Shown: positions 43,199-51,300 of the stretch, piece by piece | Position numbering within the stretch: the first letter of the stretch is position 1 | Layout of the letters: each line of letters opens with the position of its first letter | Source of the DNA: an uncultured Lachnospiraceae bacterium | GTDB lineage: Bacteria > Bacillota > Clostridia > Lachnospirales > Lachnospiraceae | DNA length: 64,000 nucleotides | NCBI GenBank assembly: GCA_902774125.1 | Contig: CACYHD010000006.1 | Location: forward strand, 1 to 64,000 | Direction: 5' to 3' | Notes under the pieces: generated by a model | What the model saw: the letters and a program-made list of their open reading frames with translations, nothing else | Told to the model about the DNA's origin: nothing | The model's database searches: none | Made by a program: the position numbers and the translations under genes

Positions 43199-43940
43199 AG
43201 ATATTTTATTCTGCTTGATTGCAGGAATTTGTTACAAAATAGATTATAAATATGATTACACCAAGTGGATGTTTAGAGATTATCTGGTTGACGAAACACA
43301 GCTAAAGGGTGATGTGATATATGTATCTTACACTCCTAAAGACATTGAGAAAATCGAAGGCGTTCTTGAGGAAGAAAGAAGTCCAGGATATGTCGAGTAT
43401 ACTTGTATTATGGATAAGATTGCATCAGACCTTCCTAATCACGGCATGTTTTTGATGCATGGGGCGGTTATTGAGTATAACGGTAAGGCTTATATTTTTA
43501 CAGCTCCTAGCGGAACTGGTAAGTCTACACATATTTCACTTTGGAAGAAGTATCTGGGAGATAAGATTCAGATTATCAATGGTGATAAGCCGGAAGTTTC
43601 TTTTGACGATACTAAGGTGTATGTGCATGGAGCTCCCTGGTGTGGCAAGGAGGGCTGGCAGACTAACACAAGCGCTGAACTTGCGGGTGTCTGCGTAGTT
43701 AACCAGAGCAAAAACAATGCTATCAAAACAATTCATCCGGGTAACAATATTGAGTTTTTCCTTACTCAAATCTATATTGGAACCGGAGAATATGATCTGT
43801 TAAAGGTCGTGGATTTATTTACGAAGATGGCTGAAAGAGTTTCATTTTATTCCCTAGATTGTGATATATCAGAGGCTGCAGCTAAGTGTAGTTTTGAGAC
43901 GATGACTGGCGAAAATTGGGGAGAAGCTAAACAGTTCTAA
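43191..43940 (+). CDS. HPr kinase-like protein (HprK-related)
   Basis: 249 aa. The P-loop is IFTAPSGTGKSTHISLW (about residues 103-118), followed by INGDKPEV, where HPr kinase-like proteins have their catalytic/metal Asp. The segment FLMHGAVIEYNGKAYIF before the P-loop is typical. It lacks the N-terminal domain of true HPr kinase and is of the type found beside PqqD-like proteins in peptide cassettes (related in concept to the HprK-related kinases of the HPr-rel-A systems and to the kinases of some lasso clusters). The TTG start overlaps the previous gene by 8 bases, giving translational coupling; the start is not certain. Confidence 0.82.
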   Translation: MDKDILFCLIAGICYKIDYKYDYTKWMFRDYLVDETQLKGDVIYVSYTPKDIEKIEGVLEEERSPGYVEYTCIMDKIASDLPNHGMFLMHGAVIEYNGKAYIFTAPSGTGKSTHISLWKKYLGDKIQIINGDKPEVSFDDTKVYVHGAPWCGKEGWQTNTSAELAGVCVVNQSKNNAIKTIHPGNNIEFFLTQIYIGTGEYDLLKVVDLFTKMAERVSFYSLDCDISEAAAKCSFETMTGENWGEAKQF

Positions 43941-43971
43941 ATAATACTGCTAATATAAGAAAGGCATAAAT

Positions 43972-44238
43972 ATGAGAATAAAAGATGGGTTTGTAATGAG
44001 AGACGTTATGGGGCAGTCTGTTGTTGTGGCGACTGGCGAAGCTAACAAAACGTTCTCGGGAATGATTAAACTGAATGAGACAGGTAAGATTGTGTGGGAA
44101 TCTATAGCGGAAGGTATGAGTCGCGACGAGATAGTGGACAGCATAATTAGTGAGTTTGATGTGGACAAAACAAGAGCGGAAGCTGGAGTTAATACTTTTG
44201 TTAACGATATGATAGAGAAGGGGTTCATTGAAGAATGA
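43972..44238 (+). CDS. PqqD-like protein (RiPP recognition element fold)
   Basis: 88 aa. The PqqD fold is recognisable from MRIKDGFVMRDVMGQSVVVA through IKLNETGKIVWESIAEGMSR to DEIVDSIISEFDVD and a final winged-helix part. PqqD-type domains bind precursor peptide leaders and present them to modifying enzymes; here the YxDPExE peptides are the obvious candidates. GAAAGG is upstream. The stop overlaps the peptidase start (ATGA). Confidence 0.85.
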   Translation: MRIKDGFVMRDVMGQSVVVATGEANKTFSGMIKLNETGKIVWESIAEGMSRDEIVDSIISEFDVDKTRAEAGVNTFVNDMIEKGFIEE

Positions 44239-44723
44239 ATCAGTTAGCAACTAACACCAAAATTGAAGAGGTTCTTGAAGAGCAGGGGTTCTTTATGTGC
44301 TCTACTGTGGGTTATAGCATGTTCCCGATGTTAAGGGATAGGCGAGACATAGTAGTTGTAGAGCCAGTTGAAGAACGACTTAAAAAAAATGATATTGCTT
44401 TGTATAAGCGAGGGGATGGGTATATCCTACACAGAGTGATTAAGGTGTTGCCGGATGAATATATTATCCGCGGTGATAATTGTTATTACAAGGAACACGT
44501 TACCGATGATATGATAATCGGAAAACTTACAGGATTTTATAGAAATCCCAAGAAGACTCCGCCGGAATCTGATAGAAAGCCAGTTGATATGAATGGTGTG
44601 GGATACGCTGTTTATACAAGGGCTTGGCGTTACACATATGGTGTGAGAATGATTTTTGTTCGCTTCAAAAGATTGTGCGGTAGGGCTTTGAGAAAACTGC
44701 GCAGAAGCAACATTGCAAGATGA
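44235..44723 (+). CDS. S24/S26 family (signal peptidase-like) peptidase
   Basis: 162 aa. The catalytic Ser is in TVGYSMFPMLRDRRDIVVVE, and the second box is LYKRGDGYILHRVIKVLP, followed by IIRGDNC. This is the short form of S24/S26 peptidase associated with PqqD and HPrK-like genes. It has no N-terminal membrane anchor; the C-terminus is basic (FKRLCGRALRKLRRS). In this cassette it is the best candidate to cut the precursor leaders, perhaps near the shared IKSG. The overlap with the PqqD-like gene indicates one transcript. Family assignment is firm, substrate is inferred. Confidence 0.82.
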   Translation: MNQLATNTKIEEVLEEQGFFMCSTVGYSMFPMLRDRRDIVVVEPVEERLKKNDIALYKRGDGYILHRVIKVLPDEYIIRGDNCYYKEHVTDDMIIGKLTGFYRNPKKTPPESDRKPVDMNGVGYAVYTRAWRYTYGVRMIFVRFKRLCGRALRKLRRSNIAR

Positions 44724-44882
44724 AAAAAATGCGGGAAGAACCGCATATATACACACTGTCAGAAATACGAAAAACTGTTGAAAAACAGATAACAGTGTGA
44801 TAAACTATTCTTAAGTTGACGAAGAGGGTTTCTTGTGCCCTTTAGGAAAAACATTTTTGTATTAGAACGTGGGAGGAAAACT

Positions 44883-45494
44883 ATGAGAAAATTAAAATTA
44901 ATCGTAAGTAGTCTTATAGTAATGACACTTTTAGTTGGTTCAATGACTGTTGGAGCAGCAGCTCCTAGTGCACAGACTAAGAAATTAGATCCTAAGACAG
45001 CAGCAGTTAGTACTGGTGGTGCAGCATACGGCGACAAGAGCGGATTTGTTAAGGTAGTAGTAGACGGCAAGACACTAGTTGAAGGTACAGATTATATCGT
45101 AACATACGACAAGGTCCCTAAGGATGCCGGTGTTTATACAATCGTTGCAACAATTAAGGGTATTGGTCACTTTACAGGTGAGTTCAAGACAACTGTTAAG
45201 GTTACAGTTAACAAGAAGAAACAGACTTTCAAGAAGAAAACTGTTAAGACTCGTAAGGTAAAAGCTAGCAAGCTAAAGAAGAAGAGAGTTAAGATTAAAC
45301 TTAAAGTTAAGACTAACGGTAAAGGTAAGCTAGTTTATAAGAGAAAATCTAAGAAGATCAAAGTAAGCAAGAAGGGTGTTATCACTTTGAAGAAGGGCTT
45401 GAAGAAGGGCACTTACAAAGTTAAGGTAATGGCTAAGGCTACTAAGAACTACACTAAGACTAAGTGGAAGACTATTAAGATTAAGGTTAAATAA
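44883..45494 (+). CDS. Secreted Lys-rich beta-domain protein
   Basis: 203 aa. A signal peptide (LIVSSLIVMTLLVGSMTVGA, cleavage in the AAAP region) is followed by one Ig-like/MBG-type domain (FVKVVVDGKTLVEGTDYIVT then GVYTIVATIKGIGHFTGEF) and an extremely basic second half (KKKQTFKKKTVKTRKVKASK, later KLKKKRVKIKLKVKTNGKGK). The high positive charge suggests binding to teichoic acid, capsule or DNA at the cell surface. ATG 44883 has GGGAGGA about 5 bases upstream. A weak ATGCGG/CCGCAT hairpin at 44729-44746 lies between it and the peptidase gene. Confidence 0.85.
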   Translation: MRKLKLIVSSLIVMTLLVGSMTVGAAAPSAQTKKLDPKTAAVSTGGAAYGDKSGFVKVVVDGKTLVEGTDYIVTYDKVPKDAGVYTIVATIKGIGHFTGEFKTTVKVTVNKKKQTFKKKTVKTRKVKASKLKKKRVKIKLKVKTNGKGKLVYKRKSKKIKVSKKGVITLKKGLKKGTYKVKVMAKATKNYTKTKWKTIKIKVK

Positions 45495-45511
45495 TTTTAA
45501 TCGAGATAATA

Positions 45512-45551
45512 AAAACAGGCTTGATGCATAAGCGTCAGGCCTGTTTTTTTT
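45512..45551 (+). terminator. Terminator after the Lys-rich secreted protein
   Basis: A 16-bp stem, AAAACAGGCTTGATGC with GCGTCAGGCCTGTTTT (two G-T pairs), loop ATAA, then a long T run. Confidence 0.92.
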
Positions 45552-45770
45552 TGTGCGCAATTTTCTATAAAATTTTCTACAAAATTTACAAGTTCTTTTA
45601 TGAAACTGGATTTTTGAGTTTTATGAAAGGAGGGGGTGTGGAAGCGCGGCAGTGGTTTTATGAAAGGAGGAACTACAAAAAAGTGAAATCTACACTGAAA
45701 ATTGCATATGAAAGTTTGGAGTAATAACTACACGGATAATTCTGTAGAATTAAATTACGAGGAGGAACCA

Positions 45771-46019
45771 ATGAGTCAGGAGAAGGATAAGTATAGTCAA
45801 ATATATAAAGAACTTGCCGAGCTTATTGGTGACAACGCAACGGTTAAGATCTGGAAAAATTACCAGGGGCTCAATATATCATTCCCTAAAAAACTGTATT
45901 CTAACGAATATGTTCGGAAATTTATTAGTGAGAATATAGGCAAAAAATCAATAAGGGAGATAGCAAAGGAGGTGGGCTTGTCAGAGCGCCGCGTAAGACA
46001 GATCGCAAAAGAACTATAA
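45771..46019 (+). CDS. Small Mor-like helix-turn-helix protein
   Basis: 82 aa. The C-terminal part SIREIAKEVGLSERRVRQIA is a clear helix-turn-helix, and the whole resembles the Mor transcription activator-like small proteins of Firmicutes (YSQIYKELAELIGDNATVKI at the front). ATG 45771 has GAGGAGG 6 bases upstream; longer frames lack this. The 210 bases before it hold a 15-bp direct repeat (TTTTATGAAAGGAGG at 45619 and 45656) but no supported gene. Confidence 0.8.
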   Translation: MSQEKDKYSQIYKELAELIGDNATVKIWKNYQGLNISFPKKLYSNEYVRKFISENIGKKSIREIAKEVGLSERRVRQIAKEL

Positions 46020-46073
46020 TTTAATATTGAGGGGCAATCTGCCCTCAGCGGACTGCCCCGGATAGGAGTTGTT

Positions 46074-46910
46074 ATGAGAAAGAAAAAAATATCAATCGTC
46101 ATAATTGCTACTTTGTTAGTAAGTTTGCTGTTCGCGATGAGCGGCTGTGGCAAAAAAGATGATGACGAAAAACTGGACTTAGGTTCTAAAGCAAAATCTT
46201 CTAATTACAGCAAATGGAACGGAAAATATGTTTGTTCTAAAGAAGATACTGTCGACGGAGATACAACGTACGATGATGTAACTGTCGAGGTTGAAGATGG
46301 TTATATCAGCATAACGTTTAAACATTATTATGAAGATGGCGACACTTCTGACGATAACGTAGAATGTGATTATACAGAAAAAGAGGATGGAAAAGCTATT
46401 TTTGCCAAAGGTGACTTAGATATCTATGAGTTGAGAAAACTTGGAGGAAAATATTACCTTAACGAACTTGATTCGGATGGTGATGTATCAGAAAAGTATG
46501 AGTTGACCAAAGGTGGAGAATTACCAACTCACGTTTTTGCAAAGCAGACTCAGGCTGAGGAAAAAGCTAAGCCAGCAAAAAAACCAAAGAAAGCCAAAAA
46601 GAAAAAGGCCAAAAAGAAAAAAGCTAAAAAGAGTAGTTCATCAGGTGTTTCTGCCAATGTGAAAGAAGTAATGGACGAATACGAAGATTTCATTGATGAG
46701 TATGTGGAATTTATGGATGAATATTCTAATGCTTCTGCTACTGATCAGGCAGGTATGATTGAAGATTACACAGAAATGATGAGTGACTATAGCGAATGGG
46801 CTGGTAAAGTTTCTACATTGAATTCTAATATGTCTGGAGCTGACTTGGCATACTATAACAAGGTTATGAATCGATGCAATAAAAAGTTGGCCGATGTAAG
46901 TCAGTATTAG
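46074..46910 (+). CDS. Putative lipoprotein with Lys-rich linker
   Basis: 278 aa. A lipoprotein signal (ISIVIIATLLVSLLFAMSGC; Cys24 would be lipidated) is followed by an acidic ~130-residue beta-rich domain, a strongly Lys/Ala-rich linker (about 162-185) and a C-terminal helical domain of ~80 residues (VKEVMDEYEDFIDEYVEFMD, then SDYSEWAGKVSTLNSNMSGA), a form seen in DUF6591-like Firmicutes lipoproteins. The end of the gene is the first unit of a 37-bp tandem repeat. Function unknown. Confidence 0.8.
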   Translation: MRKKKISIVIIATLLVSLLFAMSGCGKKDDDEKLDLGSKAKSSNYSKWNGKYVCSKEDTVDGDTTYDDVTVEVEDGYISITFKHYYEDGDTSDDNVECDYTEKEDGKAIFAKGDLDIYELRKLGGKYYLNELDSDGDVSEKYELTKGGELPTHVFAKQTQAEEKAKPAKKPKKAKKKKAKKKKAKKSSSSGVSANVKEVMDEYEDFIDEYVEFMDEYSNASATDQAGMIEDYTEMMSDYSEWAGKVSTLNSNMSGADLAYYNKVMNRCNKKLADVSQY

Positions 46911-46992
46911 TAATAATAAAAAGTTGGCCAATGTAAGTCAGTATTAGTAATAATTAAAAGTTGGCCAATGTAAGTCAGTATTAGTAATAATT
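46882..46992 (+). repeat. Three 37-bp tandem repeats formed from a gene end
   Basis: Units begin at 46882, 46919 and 46956, each containing AAGTTGGCC and GTAAGTCAGTATTAGTAATA. The first encodes the last residues and stop codon of the lipoprotein; a fourth unit breaks off after AAAAGT at 46993, just before the next ribosome binding site. Confidence 0.92.
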
Positions 46993-47010
46993 AAAAGTAA
47001 GGAGTTTATT

Positions 47011-47454
47011 ATGGAAAAAGCATATAGTATTTTAAAATGGATTGCAGTAGGTTTATTGTTCGCAAGTCTAGTTGTGTTTTTGGTAATACCGTATTACCAC
47101 TTGGGCGATGAAAGCCGCAGCGGTTTGGGCTTGCTACAAGAAGCAACAAAAGCAGGTGCGGGATATGTTTTTGAAACAGTTTTTAGACATGTTATTCCGG
47201 TACTGTTCTGTGTGATAGGTGGTGTGGTAATGATACGAGCTTCCAAGGGCACATGTATTGGAACAGCAATTTTGGCATTTTTGGCGTCATTGCTTAACAT
47301 CAACGCTCTCAGCCAACTAAGAGAGGGAACAAGCGATTCAATTTATAACGTATCAATAGGTGTAGGAGTTTATATAAATTTCATCATATCACTAATAGGC
47401 TTTGTTATTCCTATAGTATTGATTATTATCGAACAAAAGAAAACAACAGAATAA
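47011..47454 (+). CDS. Hypothetical four-segment membrane protein
   Basis: 147 aa with membrane segments at about 10-29, 58-74, 79-97 and 120-140. Contains SRSGLGLLQEATKAGAGYVF as an outer loop. AAGGAG precedes the ATG, and a terminator follows. No family recognised. Confidence 0.75.
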   Translation: MEKAYSILKWIAVGLLFASLVVFLVIPYYHLGDESRSGLGLLQEATKAGAGYVFETVFRHVIPVLFCVIGGVVMIRASKGTCIGTAILAFLASLLNINALSQLREGTSDSIYNVSIGVGVYINFIISLIGFVIPIVLIIIEQKKTTE

Positions 47455-47462
47455 AAGACAGA

Positions 47463-47490
47463 GGGTGCAGCAAAGGCTGTGCCCTTTTTT
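47463..47490 (+). terminator. Terminator after the membrane protein gene
   Basis: GGGTGCAG with CTGTGCCC (two G-T pairs), 6-base loop, six T. Confidence 0.8.
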
Positions 47491-47539
47491 GCGTACTAAT
47501 GGCTTATGTTTTCTGGATATTATATTGTATAATATCATT

Positions 47540-48199
47540 ATGGACAAAAAAATTATTTTAAAAGACAAAGATATACGAGAGCCATTGTTCGATTTCCTTG
47601 ATGGGATTTATTACCCTAACAGAATTCTTGAGGAGAAGGATATCGGTAATTCCAGGGCGGATGTCGTTATGGTGACTAATGAAGCTATTTTTGGAATCGA
47701 GATCAAGAGCGACGCCGATACGTACACACGACTAGAGAGGCAGATTGAGGACTATGATGCTTACTTTGACTACAACTACATTGTGGTGGGGACTAGTCAC
47801 GCCCGCTCTGTTACGGAGAAGGTGCCAGAGCACTGGGGCATAATAACGGTTGAGCAAGACGGGGATAATGCGGATTTTTATATGATGCGCAGGCCTGCGC
47901 GCAATAGCAAGTGGACTTGGAAACTCAGACTTAGAATGTTGTGGCGTCCTGAGATGGTTCAGATACAGGAAAAAACCAACATGCCCAAGTACGCTAGGCT
48001 CAGCAAGATCTCCCTTATAGATAAGATGATTGAAAAGATTGAGCCGGATGAGTTGCAAAAATATTTTTGCCAGGCATTAATGGAAAGAGATTATACAACT
48101 ATAGCAGAGACTATTAACAATTACCGAGAGGCTAATGCGCAGAAGAAGCGCAAGAAACGCAAGTACAAGCGTCGCAAGAAAAAACACTACACATCCTAA
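47540..48199 (+). CDS. sce7726-like protein with PD-(D/E)XK-type fold
   Basis: 219 aa. The conserved part RADVVMVTNEAIFGIEIKSD carries the Asp and E-x-K expected of a PD-(D/E)XK nuclease fold, then LERQIEDYDAYFDYNYIVVG, as in the sce7726 family. The C-terminus is a Lys/Arg block (AQKKRKKRKYKRRKKKH) that probably binds nucleic acid. ATG 47540 lies only 7 bases after a perfect TATAAT (47528-47533) and no ribosome binding site is visible, so a leaderless message is likely; a longer frame from 47465 would cross the terminator. Confidence 0.75.
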   Translation: MDKKIILKDKDIREPLFDFLDGIYYPNRILEEKDIGNSRADVVMVTNEAIFGIEIKSDADTYTRLERQIEDYDAYFDYNYIVVGTSHARSVTEKVPEHWGIITVEQDGDNADFYMMRRPARNSKWTWKLRLRMLWRPEMVQIQEKTNMPKYARLSKISLIDKMIEKIEPDELQKYFCQALMERDYTTIAETINNYREANAQKKRKKRKYKRRKKKHYTS

Positions 48200-48309
48200 A
48201 GGGGTGTCAAAAAAACAAGCATTGTCAGCTTAAAAAAGTGTAAAATTTAATAAAAAAGTGTAAATTCTTCGAATAAGGTGGAAAAAATTAAACACCTCCC
48301 TAAAAAACA

Positions 48310-48338
48310 TAGACATTAGCATGATAATTTGATAAAAT
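48310..48338 (+). promoter_or_regulatory. Promoter of the subtilase gene
   Basis: TAGACA (48310-48315), 17 bases, extended -10 TGATAAAAT (TAAAAT at 48333-48338). Confidence 0.6.
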
Positions 48339-48370
48339 GCTAAAGATTTTGTGCAAAGGGAGGTTTTTTG

Positions 48371-51300
48371 ATGATAAGCAAAAGTAAAAAGATTTGTGCT
48401 ATTGTTTTGTCACTTGCATTAGCTGTAGGTGTGATTAGCTTTGCGGCACCAAAACAGTCAGCAACAACAATGGCCAACGAAAAGACAGTTTATGATGAAA
48501 TCAAACTATCACAGCTGTCTAACAAGACACTTAAGGATGTGGCTGATACAGCACTTATTGACGGTGCCAAGGCAGCCGAGAAGGTTAACTCTTATAGCAA
48601 TAAGGAAGATTACAAGTCTGCACTTAACGCAGCTATGACTTCTTACTATAAGACTAACAACAAAAAACAGATGAAAAAATTTGCGGCTAACTTAGATAAG
48701 AGAGCTGCAGGCGTTGAGGCAGGTTACAAGAAGGCTGCCAAGGAACGCGCGAAGGGTGCCAAAAATGGTTTTGTACCTGGTGAGGTTACTGCTATTTTTG
48801 ACGCTGATCTAACTAAGAAAGAAATCGAGGACGTATGTAAGTCACAGGATGCTACTCTTAAGAAGTGCTATAAGATTCATACTGGCGATTACATGACAGT
48901 CATTAACATTTCTAAGGGCCAGACAGTAGATGAGGCTTCTGCGGCTTTTTCTAAGCTAAGCTTCGTACAGGCGGCTGACAGCAACGACCTTGCTAAGCCT
49001 ACAGCAAGCCCAGAACTTGCTAACCTAACTAACGACCCTTACATTGGCGAAGAATATCACTTCGACAACATGCACGTTAAGGGCGCTTGGGATTACTTAA
49101 GAGAGCACGCGCACAAAAAAGTTAAGGTTGCTGTAATCGACGTAGGTTGCTACTGGGATAACCCTGATATCAAAAACGTTGTTACAGACGAGTCATACGA
49201 CTTCGAAGAGGACAAGCCTGTTAAGGATGTTACATATAATTCTAAGCAGAGCCACGGAACAGCAGTTGTTGGTGTTTTGGCGGCTGAGTCTAACAACGGT
49301 AAGCTTCTAGCCGGTGTAGCAAGCGGATACGATAACAGTATTTGTGACGTTATGCTACTTCAGGCTGGTAGATATTATTCTGATACTAACAGTTATTCAT
49401 TGCCTAATGATAATACTTTTGAGGCGCTTAACTACGCTCTAGCTCATGGTGCACAAGTTGTGAATATGAGTTATGGTGCAGAAAGTTCTAACACAACTGT
49501 TGATACATATTTCAAAAAATTATATAAGGCTGGTATTGTACTAGTTGCAGCAGCAGGAAATAATAACTCATCAGCAACTTTTTATCCATCAGACTCACCA
49601 TATGTTATTTCGGCAGCAGCTTCTGACAGAAACAATGCTAAGGCTTCATTCTCTAACTGGGGAAGCAAAAAAGATATACTTGCCCCTGGAGATTATATGC
49701 CATGCCTAAGCTACTATAAAGATTCTATAGGTTATGCTAGTGGTACATCATTCGCATCACCTGCTACAGCGGCGGTTGCGGCAATGATGCTATCAGTTAA
49801 TCCTAATCTTAATACATACGATGTAGGACGTATCATGCAGAATACTGATACTACATGTACTGATCAGGATACTAAAGAAAAATTTGATCACGGTGTTATC
49901 AACGCCGAAAAATGTGTCAAGAGAGCAGATGGATATAATCCAAAGGACACATTTGAAAATGAGACAGAAAGAAGACTTGTAGATATTGCCTACAAGGCTA
50001 ACGTCGTTTCCGATTGTGGAATCGAAGGGTACCCGCTTAACAACATTAATGATATGAACGAAAACACTTGGGGTGGAGTTACTCCAGGAAGCAGACAGAC
50101 AATTACTTTGAACTTTGATAAGCAGTATGAGATGAGTTATATCAAGGTTAAGTTCGCTAATCAGGCAGATGGTGCGATATTCTATGCTAGCTCAGAAAAC
50201 GGTACAACATTTAGTGATTTGAGCTATAGTATGGGGCCACCGGTTTCCGGAGATCATGAATGCTATGCATACTATCCTGACAAGGGAGCACTTCGTACAG
50301 TTAAGTCTATTCAGCTCAAGCTTTTCTCACTTAGAGAGAACGCTTATATCAAAGAAGTTGAGGTATGGGCATACGAAGACGTTCCAAGAGCTGCAGACAG
50401 TTGCACAATGGACGAAATGATTTTTGCCCCTGATAATCTTAAGGCTGAGATTCTTGGATATCACAAAGTTAAGTTGACATGGGACGTTACAGATCAGATG
50501 AGAGCCAAAGGCTACGAGTTCGACGTATATGATGAAGGTGCTCTCGTTGCTACAACAAAGGAAAACAGCATTATACTTAATGATACAGTAGGACGCGCCG
50601 GTGGATTGATGTATGGAGTTAGATCCAAGTACAATGGTAAGGTTTCATCGGATGTAGCTACATATTCAACAAGCATTAGCTGGCATAACTATACAACCAG
50701 CCAGCAGGAATCAACGACTCAGAATAACGCTATTTTGACTAACTTGTCATACAATAAGCCTGCGTTTGCATCATCAGAGGAAAATGCCGGAACTAAGGCA
50801 GAATTCGCTTTTGACGGCAACGAAAACACAAGATGGTCATCACAGTGGACAGATGACGAGTGGATTTATGTGGATCTTGGTAAGGTTTGCACAATTAACA
50901 AGGTGACAATCAAGTGGGAAGCAGCTAGAGCAGCAGTTTATGACACATATCTATCTACAGATGGTGAGAACTGGACTAAGTATGCTGCTAACGGCCAAAA
51001 CGCTGAGGAAACATCAAATACTTTGGGCAACAGACCAGCTAGATACGTTAAGATGGTAGGTGTTAAACGTAACACAGGTTACGGATACTCAATTTATGAA
51101 ATGAAGGTTTGGGGTTATGACAACGTTGCAGAGACAACAGTTGCTCCAACTGATCCTACAACAACAATTGCTCCAACAACTACTAAGGAGACAACAATCG
51201 CTCCTACAACAACTGTAGTTCCAACAACAAAGATTGACGGTAGAAGAATTATCACAGGCAAATACGATGTTTCTAAGGAAAACGTTGCTGCCGGCAAAAC

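Noticed and set aside
39145-44723. Lasso peptide cluster
   Set aside because: YxxP-type leaders and an HPrK-like gene recall lasso clusters, but no asparagine-synthetase-like cyclase, transglutaminase-like protease or dedicated ABC exporter is in the window.
45521-45724. 67-aa ORF after the terminator at 45512
   Set aside because: Starts inside the terminator and lacks a ribosome binding site; treated as non-coding.
46882-46992. Possible CRISPR-like array
   Set aside because: Units are contiguous 37-bp tandem copies without spacers and no cas genes are present.
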